Source of the DNA: Hybos culiciformis
Taxonomy: Eukaryota > Arthropoda > Insecta > Diptera > Hybotidae
Length of the DNA stretch: 64,000 nt
Reading direction: 5' to 3'
Assembly: GCA_964007475.1 (NCBI GenBank)
Contig: OZ023274.1
Location: 82,657,303-82,721,302, forward strand
The position numbers and the translations under genes are program-made. Each line of letters begins with the position of its first letter. Within the stretch, counting starts at the first letter, position 1. Positions 1-8,924 of the stretch are shown in pieces. Under the pieces are notes generated by a model that was not told the origin of the DNA, searched no databases, and was given only the letters and a program-made list of their open reading frames with translations.

Positions 1-1489
1 AAACTTTAGTAATGTGAAATTACTTCTTAATATCTTCGTCTTTGTGAATGAAAGAGGGGATTGATTTTCAATAGCATTAAAAAAATATAAAAATAATAAT
101 ATAATGTATAATTGTATTTATGTTAGTACGAAGATATATTTAATATAGGTATAAATAAAAAAAAATTACTTATTTGTACAAATTTTTTTGTATAATTGAA
201 TGTTAATCGAAAATAACTAACTTTCAGAATGTTTGATGGATTAAAAAAAAATATCTTAATAGGTTGAAAATTTTATTTTTAAAATATCTGTCTTTCAATT
301 TAGTCAACAATTTCATTACAATATCGACTTTCAAAAGTTAACTGATTTATTTTTAATAAACCAAAACAAAGTTAATCGTTTTTATCATTATTAATCTTCA
401 TGTAGCGACTTGAATGAATTCATTATTGGAAAGTTTTAGAACAATTTCTGGTAACCAGTATGTCTCCCTTGTTCACGTACTTTAAAACAAACACTTTTAT
501 AAATTTGAATTCTACCTTAATTGATAAAATTTAAACCTGACTGTATATAATATATGTATGTATATAATATATTATTAAAATATAACATATAATATTAATA
601 ATATTATTTTTAACCGTAATAAAGTTGCAGTTTTTGCAACTTATATCAAATCGACAATAAAGATATTATGTTTTCATAAATTTCTGTGCCAATTTTCTAA
701 AAATGGAAATATCAACAATTTATTTAAAAATAATAAATAACATATCTTATAGATACATATTTTTGATACCTATTTTCGATTTCATTATTTTGTTAATGAT
801 AAATATTTGATAATTTAGCTTAAATAGAGGAGGAAAATAAAAGTTAAATTTAAAAATCTAGAGTAATTTTTTTGAATGCCTTTAACTGAACTTTATTGAT
901 CAAGTACTATGATCCTTATCTTCAGTTCCCTTATAAATTTACCACGCGAAAGCCAAATTTTATTTTATTTTATGGACTAAAAAATCAGTTTTTGTTACCA
1001 CCTAAGTATATACATTACATACGTATAATAAGGAGCTTTAAAAAAAAGAATAAATATAAAAAATTCGCCCTTGAAATATTTCCATGATACCACACAAAAA
1101 AACTAGTAAGTATTGTGTTTGAGATTCGCGACGAATCAAATTCCAAGCAAAAATATAATCATAAATTTTTCGCTCGTAATTTTTTTAAATTCTCAACAAT
1201 AGATATACTGAAAATAGTACAAACATAAATTCATGACAAAATTTTACTTTAGGACAGATACAATTTATTTAGATTATTAAAAAAAATTCTTAAATTATAT
1301 TTTTTCATATCAAAATACCTCATCATTATCCCAAGCAAGCAATTTTAAAGGGATCGATGAAAAAATTAATTTTACTTGTGATGTGTGATATAAATAAATA
1401 AATATTTCAGTACTGAATTTATTTTATAATTATAAAAATTTATTATTCAGCAAAAAAAAAAATTTTGCAATTAAATACTAAACATAAAT
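1..1489. other. A+T-rich non-coding stretch, no gene recognised
   Basis: Poly-A/T tracts and short TATA-type runs. A 63-codon open frame at 896-1087 has the Lys/Ile/Phe/Tyr bias expected of random A+T-rich DNA and no recognisable motif. I see no splice-bounded coding segment, tRNA or inverted repeat here. Confidence 0.6.
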
Positions 1490-1948
1490 TTATTTCGCCA
1501 GCTTTTCAAATTTTTCAATTTTCTTCATAACAGTTTCTTTATCATCAACTTCTAAATTGCATATTATCTCGCCCTTGACTGACCTTCTTTCTTTATTTAT
1601 GTTTTCAAATTCTTTTATTTTTTCTTTAATGTTATCATTATTATTATTTTTAACATTTGATTGTTTTGAATTGTCCCAAATAAATTGAGTTTCTTTAACG
1701 ATATCCTCAAAATGTTTGATAATAGCGTTAAACTCTGAGACACGATTTATATTATTTCCACTATTTTCTTCACTATTTTCATGATTTTCATTTGTTATTG
1801 CTGTATCGGATTTCTGTTTTAATTCATTCAAACGATTTTGTAATTCTTGTAAATAAATGTATGATTTTTGAGCAGGAGAAATTGTTTCTATAAAACTTCT
1901 AATTTGTTTTTCTTTTAATTTTAAATTAGCGTTAAAGTTCAAGTCCAT
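1490..1948 (-). CDS. Small intronless ORF of unknown function, 152 aa, related to the ORF at 4087
   Basis: I do not recognise the family. The ORF is uninterrupted from ATG (1948-1946) to TAA (1492-1490), and a polyadenylation-type AATAAA (1494-1489, minus) overlaps the stop. The protein is hydrophilic and rich in Lys, Glu and Asn, with no signal peptide or membrane segment. A Lys/Glu/Leu-rich first third (about residues 8-48) looks helical, possibly coiled coil. An Asn-rich linker follows, then a segment IIKHFEDIVKE (about 75-85) and two short basic repeats, KIKEFENINKERRS (about 109-122) and KKIEKFEKLAK (the last 11 residues). The same three motifs in the same order occur in the plus-strand ORF at 4087-4464, which argues that both are real and paralogous. 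The codon content is less A/T-extreme than random ORFs nearby. Function unknown. Expression and homologues would decide whether it is a gene. Confidence 0.5.
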   Translation of the reverse strand: MDLNFNANLKLKEKQIRSFIETISPAQKSYIYLQELQNRLNELKQKSDTAITNENHENSEENSGNNINRVSEFNAIIKHFEDIVKETQFIWDNSKQSNVKNNNNDNIKEKIKEFENINKERRSVKGEIICNLEVDDKETVMKKIEKFEKLAK

Positions 1949-2402
1949 TACTTAAGCACTTAGAAAATTTCGAAATTTTGAAAAAAACTTTATAATGAAT
2001 CAAAAATTATTTTTTTTAATTCAACTATTTTGTAAGCATATTAGATCTTTATTTTTTTTTAAATAGAAAGTTTTTTTTTTTTTTTTTTTTTAAATTGAAA
2101 AATAAAGTTAGAAATATTTTCTAAATGAATTATTTTGAAAATCAAATGAAAAATCGTTTACAGTTAACTAAAAAAAAAAAAAATTTAAATATCTTAAATC
2201 TTGTTAGATTTTAATAAGAGTTAAAGTAAAAAATTTTATGGGTTTTTTATTTAATTTTTTTAAGTAAGTACTTTAAAAACATTTTGCAAAAATTAAATAT
2301 AATATTATTATTAATTTATTAGTTGAAACTCTTTTGATACTTTATTATGTTTTTTTTTCGTTTCATTTGTTTTTTGTTGGATTTATGAAAATTCATCATC
2401 TA

Positions 2403-2450
2403 AAGCGCGATTGTCACGTTCCAAGTACTTGGATCGTGAAAAGCGGGCTT
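2403..2450. repeat. 48-bp imperfect palindrome (hairpin)
   Basis: The two 24-nt halves are reverse complements at 20 of 24 positions, centred on TCCAAGTACTTGGA, a perfect 14-bp palindrome. It is G+C-richer than its surroundings. It could be a palindromic protein-binding site, a tiny foldback relic or a transcribed hairpin. The sequence alone does not say which. Confidence 0.6.
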
Positions 2451-3591
2451 AAAGAGATTATGATCGGCAAAATATAACTTCAAAATATTTACAAGCTATG
2501 AAGTTATTATTATTATTATTATTTTATTCGAATTTGGAATATTTAAATTTCACAGAATCTTGGAGGAGAGTTTACATAAAAAATAGAACCATTGGTGAAA
2601 TAAATACATATAAACATTGGAACATAATTTCATTTAGCTTCGTATTGTATTAATCTCAAGAAACAAAAAAAAAGTTATTTAAAAAATTTGCTTAAAAACA
2701 AGTTAGTTTTTATGCCTTTTATGGATATTTTATTTATTTATTGCTATCCCGATTGAAAAATAATTATAAAATAATGATTGCTATGATTATGCCGCAATGT
2801 CTTTTAACTCAATTTTTAGCTAAAACAAAACTATTTTATTATATTTTTTATTCACATTTTCTTATTTCAAATGTTTTCATGAATTATTTGCTGATTACAT
2901 TTTTTTTTTTAAATTGCTTAATTGAATTCATTTTATAGCTTCTATCAAAATACAGAAATTAAAAGTTATTCCTTCTTCCAAAAGTTACTTAAAAATGGGA
3001 TCTCTTAGAAAATTTCAATTTACCAGTAAAAAATTTAAGCAAAAATCGGGGTTAAAAAATATATTACAATTGTTTTGCACACATACATAATATTATAGAT
3101 AATAGGAGATGTTGCATAACATAGGTACTAAAAATTGCATTCTGTGTTCGGTGTACATAAATAAACCATTTTAGTTAGCATAGGTTATTTTTTAAATAAA
3201 ATGTAGAATGTTTGATTCATTTTTGACATTTTGGTGGCCGTAAATAGAAAATTAAAAGCTTTAGTATCCAATGCGGGATCTCATTCATTATCACCTCGAT
3301 TTACTAGCTTGAACTATAGAAAAAATCTTTTTAATAATAATATCAGAAATAATTAAGTTAAAGTTGTCGCAAAGGATACAAAAATTTTATTTTTTTTTAT
3401 GAACGTCCACCAACATGTCAAACATTTTTCAATCTTATCTTATCTTATTGAATATACTTTTCAAAAAAATTTAATCATTTTTAATATGCAATGCGAAACT
3501 GTTATGGATCTCCAATTCTAGTGTTAAAAATGAACGAGGAATATGATAGAAAGCGGAAATAAATTTTATATTATTATAATTTTATTAAACA

Positions 3592-3708
3592 AATTATAGA
3601 ACTTGATTGAATTTTGAATAATGTATTTCGAATTATAGAACTTGATTGAATTTTGAATAATGTATTTCCAATTATAGAACTTGATTGAATTTTGAATAAT
3701 GTACTTCA
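3592..3708. repeat. Tandem repeat, three copies of a 39-bp unit
   Basis: The unit beginning AATTATAGAACTTGATTG starts at 3592, 3631 and 3670. The copies differ at only a few positions, mostly in the last bases of the unit. It is a local tandem duplication with no coding content. Confidence 0.9.
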
Positions 3709-4086
3709 AATTTTTAATTGTCAAAAATAACTAAAATAAAATAAACCACAATTTTGCACATAATATAATATACACTTTCAGCATGGAACAAAAGAACTAA
3801 ATAAGATACATTTATGTATTTATAATTTTAAAAGAATGCTTATTAATAAAAGGTTCAAAATTTTTTTTATTGAATTTTATTACTTTGATTTATTATTCAA
3901 AAAATTAGTAATCAAAAAAAATTTTTTAAATTGTTCAAATTTCGTGTATATATTCTTAAATTTTTTTGGTAAAAATTATAAATTAAAAAAAATTTTGGAA
4001 TCCGTTGATCTTTTACTATGTAATTTACCAATTAAAAAATTATTTAAACAAAAAAATTAAAAAGTAACCTTAAAACCAAAGAAAGA

Positions 4087-4464
4087 ATGGAAATTGATAG
4101 TGAAATACAAACTACCAGCTCGTCTCCATCCTTGACCTCACTAACAAAAGTTGAAGTAATTGTTGAACATTTTGAGCTTTTAATTCAAAAATCCAAATCC
4201 GCACCGAAATTAAACCGATCTGAATACTCAAGCAATAAAAATGTAAATGTGAAAGATAAGATAAAAATCGTATTCAAATCTAAAAACAATGGAAACAAAT
4301 TGTTAGATGAGCCAGAGACTGTACAGAATATTCAATGTTTAAGTAGCGAAGACGAAACTGGAACCTCTGTTCATGACAAAATTCAAAAATTTGAAAACTT
4401 TGTGAAAAGTAGAAGAAGCCGTAAAATATTAGAAAAAATTCAAAAGTTTGAAAAATTCAAATAA
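4087..4464 (+). CDS. Small intronless ORF of unknown function, 125 aa, paralogue-like to 1490-1948
   Basis: Family not recognised. The ORF runs from ATG (4087) to TAA (4462-4464) in one exon. The upstream context AAAGAAAGAATGG has the A-rich leader usual for insect starts. The N-terminal 20 residues are Ser/Thr-rich. A segment VIVEHFELLIQK (about 24-35) matches the other ORF's IIKHFEDIVKE. After a basic linker come DKIQKFENFVKSRRS (about 97-111) and, at the C terminus, LEKIQKFEKFK. These resemble the KIKEFEN...RRS and KKIEKFEK motifs of the minus-strand ORF. There is no signal peptide or transmembrane segment. The pair is divergently oriented about 2.1 kb apart, as expected from a local inverted duplication. 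Function unknown. The shared motif order is the main reason to believe that both are translated. Confidence 0.5.
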   Translation: MEIDSEIQTTSSSPSLTSLTKVEVIVEHFELLIQKSKSAPKLNRSEYSSNKNVNVKDKIKIVFKSKNNGNKLLDEPETVQNIQCLSSEDETGTSVHDKIQKFENFVKSRRSRKILEKIQKFEKFK

Positions 4465-4641
4465 AAAATGAGTTTTGATTGCTATTTCTTGATTTTTTTT
4501 TTAATTTGATTTCGAGTTGAATAATAATGGATTTTATTATCTGATTCTAATTCTAAAATAAGAATTAATATTTGGTTGAATTAAATCTTTGTAATTACAT
4601 ACAAAGTGTTACTGATAGGTAGATGTAATTACAAAAATCAA

Positions 4642-5652
4642 TGACCTTAATTTAACTAGTCGCGTCACCAGCGCGACAGTAAAATCGGTATTTAGCTAAT
4701 CGCAAAAGCGCCAAATTTGTTACGAAAAGTTCTCACTACCATATTTTGATAGTCACGCGCGCATTTTCTTTCACAAAAAGTGATATTTCTCACCTGCAAT
4801 TTAATGGGTGACTAGTATATAAAAAATAAGAAAAGTGAGCCAAATATAAGAAAAATTCTAAAAACTTTTAAAATTATGGTCTTGATTATTATTTTAAAAA
4901 AATTTCATTCAATAAATTTAAAAAAAAATTTATTTCTGAAAAATTCAAAAAATTATTTATTAAAAAAAATAGGAAAATAAAAATTACTCATTTTTAAATT
5001 TTTTTTGATTTATTTTTGTATTTTTTTTCTTTATTTTATTTATTTACTTTTTTCTTGTCAAATTTTCAAAACTAAAGGTGATAGCAAGAAATTTGTGTAT
5101 GAATTAAGATGTTTGCGCATTAAAGTTTCACGTCGTATTTGTGACTAGTAAAATAAGCTTAAGTGTGAGGTGACAGAAAAAAAATTATGGTGTGGTGACG
5201 CGACTACTGTCTTCCCTCGATAAGAAGGACCGGTCCTTTTAAACGAATAAAAGGACCGGCGGGCCTTCTGTTTAAATAGAAGGCCCGGTCCCTATGTTCG
5301 AAAAAATTAAGCAACTTTTGCATCTCTCACCCATGAACCGGTTTTCAAAAAAAAAAAACACTGCTACAATCGAAAAAATATTAATTATTAATTTTTTTTA
5401 TAATACGAACGAAGCGCAGTTAAGCGAGTAATAAAATAACTCGTGTAAACAACCATTTACCTAAAATGTTCGTCTATACATATTAAAAATTTTGTTTTTA
5501 AAAATATTCGAATAGAAGATCCGGTCCTTGTATTATGCGGTCCCTTTATTCGATAATTTATATAAACTATTATAAAAGTCTTGTACAAAAAAAAGTCAAA
5601 TAGAGGGACCGGTCCTTATTATCGAGGTAAGACAGTAGCTAAATTGAGGTCA
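4642..5652. mobile_element. MITE (element A) with about 47-bp terminal inverted repeats, split by element B
   Basis: The left end begins TGACCTTAATTTAAC (4642) and the right end, read in reverse complement from 5652, begins TGACCTCAATTTAGC. If element B (4659-5204 plus one TA) is left out, the left end continues through CTGTCTTCCCTCGATAA into AAGGACCGGTCC and pairs with the right end over 47 bp with four mismatches. The element is then about 463 bp. Inside are further GGACCGG/CCGGTCC copies and a GGGCCTTCTG...AGAAGGCCC hairpin. No transposase remains. A target-site duplication could not be fixed, because the outer flanks (AATCAA and ATATAC) do not match, so the superfamily is open. Confidence 0.8.
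4659..5204. mobile_element. TA-flanked MITE (element B) inserted in the left repeat of element A
   Basis: The element starts GTCGCGTCACCA and ends with its exact reverse complement. It is 546 bp long and flanked by TA on each side (4657-4658 and 5205-5206). A TA duplication with short inverted termini is the pattern of Tc1/mariner-type insertions. It carries no transposase. Removing it with one TA restores the long inverted repeat of element A, so B arrived after A. Confidence 0.8.
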
Positions 5653-6689
5653 ATATACTTAATGGAAAAAATTAACAACGAATCATACCATCAAACAAAT
5701 GAAAATGGTTTAAGTCCCTTTTGAAAATACTATTAGGAAAGATGATTGAATTTTTCGAAATAAGATGGTTGTATATTTTTTAGTAATCGGCAATTTAGTT
5801 GAAATTAATTTTTTTTTTTTCAAGGTAAAAGCCCAAAATGTCAGTTAGGTACCTATACAATAATATTATGTACACTAAAAAGATAACGAATAAAAAAAAG
5901 TCACATGAACTTTATAAAATATGGTTACCAAATAGTTTTCATTCAACTTAAAAAATAGCAAGTTTACTTATATAGTAATAATTTACAATTGTTGAAAATA
6001 GATTATTTTTTTTATACCATAATAGGAAAAATTGAGTAAAAAAAAAAAATTAATAATTGTCAATATTCACTTTAAAGACAAAACTTCAATCTCATTTTTA
6101 TTTAAAATATCATTGATAAAATAAATAAGTTTTTTTTTTTTAGCTGAACGTCATCTTAAACTTTATTTATTTTAATTGACTTTAGTTAACAGACATTCAA
6201 TAACTCAAGAATACTTAAAAGATTTACATTAAATAAATAAATAATTCTCTTTTAAGGTAAGATAAATTGTAAGTAAAAGTAAGTATTAAAAAAAAAATTA
6301 AAATTAAAAAAACGTCAGCTGCGCCAGACAAAAGGATCGAGTATTTTTATAACATAAGAACTAGGTATGTACTTGAACAAAAATTATCATTATTTTTAAT
6401 TATTATCTTTTCAATTAATCTCTTTATTTTTTTTTTAATTCCAACGTACGTGTACATGAAGTAATGATAAAGGAATCGAAAATAGATATAATATATAAAC
6501 GAGTTTGTTAAGTTTCATAAATTAAATTCAAATCAATTTAGAATTACGGTATATACTTAGAATTATATATTTTTTTTAAATTACTGAAGATAATGGCAAT
6601 TGAAAGTTTTGAAAAAAAATTGTATATTTGAGTATTTTAATAGTGTAGTTACTTAATATGGGTATACTTTCCTACTAATTTTTAACTCT
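5653..6689. other. A+T-rich non-coding stretch
   Basis: Homopolymers and low-complexity A+T. No open frame of note, no splice-bounded exon and no inverted repeat were seen. Confidence 0.5.
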
Positions 6690-6762
6690 CGTTTAATCTT
6701 CCTGTCCTCAACACAAAATCCATACTTCTTCAAGTATAAAAGGTAGGTATTCCACCTAGTGA
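6690..6762 (+). mobile_element. LINE 3'-UTR fragment (second copy)
   Basis: This stretch is a diverged copy, in plus orientation, of the 3' untranslated end of the LINE fragment at 34303-34867 (minus). Shared blocks in the same order are TTCCTGTCCTCA, AATCCATACTTCTT, AGTATAAAAGGTA and CTAGTGA. There is no coding part and no poly-A tail. It is a 5'-truncated or internally decayed remnant. Confidence 0.65.
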
Positions 6763-7164
6763 TTTCGTAGCCATTATAAAAATAAAAAAACAATAAGGAA
6801 AGGAGCTACCAATCTATCTACCCAAAACAGCAGGAATAATATAACTATAAAAAAAAGTTTGTTAATTTTCAATGACGATGACGAATTTATTTTGGAAAAA
6901 TTATTTTAAGCTTTTGTGAATCAGGTAAAAGATAAAAAAAAAACAAAAAAACAAACAAATGGTAGGTATTATTGGCTTAAAGAATAATCGTCGAATGAGT
7001 CATTAAAATTTACTTATCTCCAATTGCATTTCAACTATATTTGAACTTGTGATTTTAACAAAGAAAGGTTTTTAAATATTTTTTTTAATTAAAACAAAAA
7101 TATAGGTCCTATCTATCTTTTCAATTCAACACTATTAGAAGCAAGCAAAAAAAAAATAGCTTAC

Positions 7165-7192
7165 CAGCGAGTTGATCTTCAGTGTAATTTCC
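7165..7192 (-). other. Candidate 28-nt microexon of an unidentified minus-strand transcript
   Basis: On the minus strand a pyrimidine/A-rich acceptor (TATTTTTTAG) precedes 28 nt ending in CTG followed by a good donor (GTAAGC). One frame reads GNYTEDQLA and a second frame is also open. The stretch is richer in G+C than its flanks. No partner exon was recognised, so a chance match is possible. Confidence 0.2.
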
Positions 7193-7627
7193 CTAAAAAA
7201 TATAAAAAAGTTCTAGGTATAAAAATTGTACAAAAATAAAAATTATGACGCCTCTATGCTATGAAAAATAATATTTACCATTTTTATTCAAATGAATTTT
7301 ATTATTTTAATATTAACAAAAAATATACAGCGAAATTAAATTGAAAATTGGAAAAAAAAATAAAATTCTTGTTGCAAGAAAATACAATTATTAGATTATT
7401 AAGATGACGTATAATTTAATTTTATGTGTTAAAAAAACATGACAGAATTATTGACAGTTAAAATTGTTACCATTGCGTGTGTACTGATGAAAAATGTACT
7501 TTTAACTTTTTTATTTAAATGTACTAAAAGTATTTGTACTCTTTTTACTGACTCTGGGTTGTAAAGTTGCTTGTAAACGGGTGAATGTTTATACCCTTTA
7601 CATTTCTACTTAATTGACTCCTAATAG

Positions 7628-8111
7628 CTTGTTTACACTTAGCTAATTTAACATGTTCGGACAACGAACATGTTCCGTTGGTGTTTTTTATGGTGTTTTT
7701 TCATAGTAAAAAAATGAAAACAGAAACACGTTCTTCAACATGTTTCTACAAAAACATGTTAATTTTCAGAGATGAATGAGTAATTTTTGAATAATATTTT
7801 GTTAGGCGATATTCAGTATGCATTCATTTTTACTTGGTATGTCATTTTTGACTTTGAAATTTTATAAAGGTGGAGATACACTCAAGATAAATGACGCGCG
7901 AGTTCTTAAACTTGACACAACTTCATATATTTTAACTTTTTTGGGCGCGTCAGTTCCTTTGAGCTTATCTCAGGTATTATTTGAAATTCTTTATTTGACA
8001 GAACGGACAGAACTAAACATGTTAACATATGAAAAACATCGTTTGAACGGTCGATTTTCCAAAGATGTTTAACTCCTTTCGAACATGTTAAATTAGTGAA
8101 GTGTGAACAAG
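7628..8111. mobile_element. MITE with about 32-bp terminal inverted repeats and repeated ACATGTT motifs
   Basis: The left end (CTTGTTTACACTTAG, then CTAATTTAACATGTTCG) is matched by the reverse complement of the right end (CTTGTTCACACTTCA, then CTAATTTAACATGTTCG): about 32 bp with three mismatches. ACATGTT occurs at least six times in the 484-bp element, near both ends and inside. No transposase is encoded. Two opposed open frames inside (7818-8072 and 7906-8115) are overlapping by-products of the repeat. The target-site duplication is unclear, so the superfamily is undecided. Confidence 0.7.
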
Positions 8112-8127
8112 GCATAAGAGAGGCTCC

Positions 8128-8362
8128 GTCCCAAAATTTGATTGAAAAGCCGTTTTAGATTATTTTAAAATTTAATTTAGAATAAAAATTCCATTCACAA
8201 CCTACGGACTGTTTTATACTTTAAAATGGTATAAAACTTTTTAGAATCGGTTAAGAGAACTTGCTCAGTCCCAAAATTGGATTGAAAAGCCGTTTTAGAT
8301 TATTTTAAAGATTAATTTAGAAAAAAAAATTTCATTCACAAGCTCCCCGACTGTTTCATACT
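8128..8362. repeat. Direct duplication of a roughly 95-bp segment (period 140 bp)
   Basis: The segment beginning GTCCCAAAATT starts at 8128 and again at 8268. Both copies run through GATTGAAAAGCCGTTTTAG to GACTGTTT(T/C)ATACT and are about 85-90% identical by eye. Between them is a small inverted pair, GTTTTATAC / GTATAAAAC. Confidence 0.85.
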
Positions 8363-8564
8363 AGTCAAAGGATTAAATTTCTACTTATTTTTACGGCAAA
8401 GCAAAATACAATTTTTAATTGTTTTGTAATTTTTATTGAATTTATTTTTAAACAAGTTAAGTAAAAAATAGAAGTGAAAAGAAAAAGAATTATTTTTAAA
8501 TAAATTATTAATTGATATATTTACTAATAAAGTTTTTAAGAAACCTATAAATTTCTTTCAAATT

Positions 8565-8676
8565 TTTTATTAATCTTGCTTGACGTTATATTTGGTTAAA
8601 TTTAAGCAAAAACATTTCAATTTTATTAATCTCACTTGACGTTAAATTTGGTTAAATTTTAGCAAGAACATTTCAA
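8565..8676. repeat. Tandem duplication, two 56-bp units
   Basis: Units start at 8565 and 8621 with TTTTATTAATCT and contain CTTGACGTTA followed by TTTGGTTAAATTT. They are nearly identical. A third partial copy begins at 8677. Confidence 0.85.
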
Positions 8677-8829
8677 TTTTATTATTATCATATACCTATA
8701 CCTATATTTTTTAAAAACAAAAAACAAAGTAAAGTAGAATCTAAAATACTGAGAAGTGTGGCTATTTAAGAATTTATATAAAATAAATTGAAATATATTT
8801 GTTAAATATATTTGAAAAAAACGACTAGT

Positions 8830-8835
8830 TTTATT
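8830..8835 (-). promoter_or_regulatory. Probable polyadenylation signal of the DHRS7B homologue
   Basis: AATAAA on the minus strand about 90 nt after the TAG stop of the dehydrogenase gene. This is the usual position for the cleavage signal. Weak evidence in A+T-rich DNA. Confidence 0.4.
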
Positions 8836-8924
8836 TTTCATCCTAAATCTTAATTTTGAATACTTGTTTTAATGAAAATATATAGAAATAAGTTTGTTTT
8901 TCTTAACAATCATTTGATCATAGT

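Larger units (their letters stand above)
1949..4086. other. Intergenic, between two divergent orphan ORFs
   Basis: A+T-rich DNA with homopolymers. It contains an imperfect palindrome (2403-2450), a short ATT microsatellite (about 2501-2523) and a threefold 39-bp tandem repeat (3592-3708). It would hold the promoters of both flanking ORFs if they are genes. The 74-codon frame at 3836-4060 is Phe/Lys/Leu/Ile-biased and shows no motif. Confidence 0.5.

Noticed and set aside
3836..4060. 74-codon frame just upstream of the 4087 ORF
   Set aside because: Lys/Phe/Leu/Asn-biased with no similarity to the paired ORF; explained by A+T content.
7818..8115. Opposed open frames of 84 and 69 codons
   Set aside because: Lie inside the MITE at 7628-8111 and lack any protein motif.
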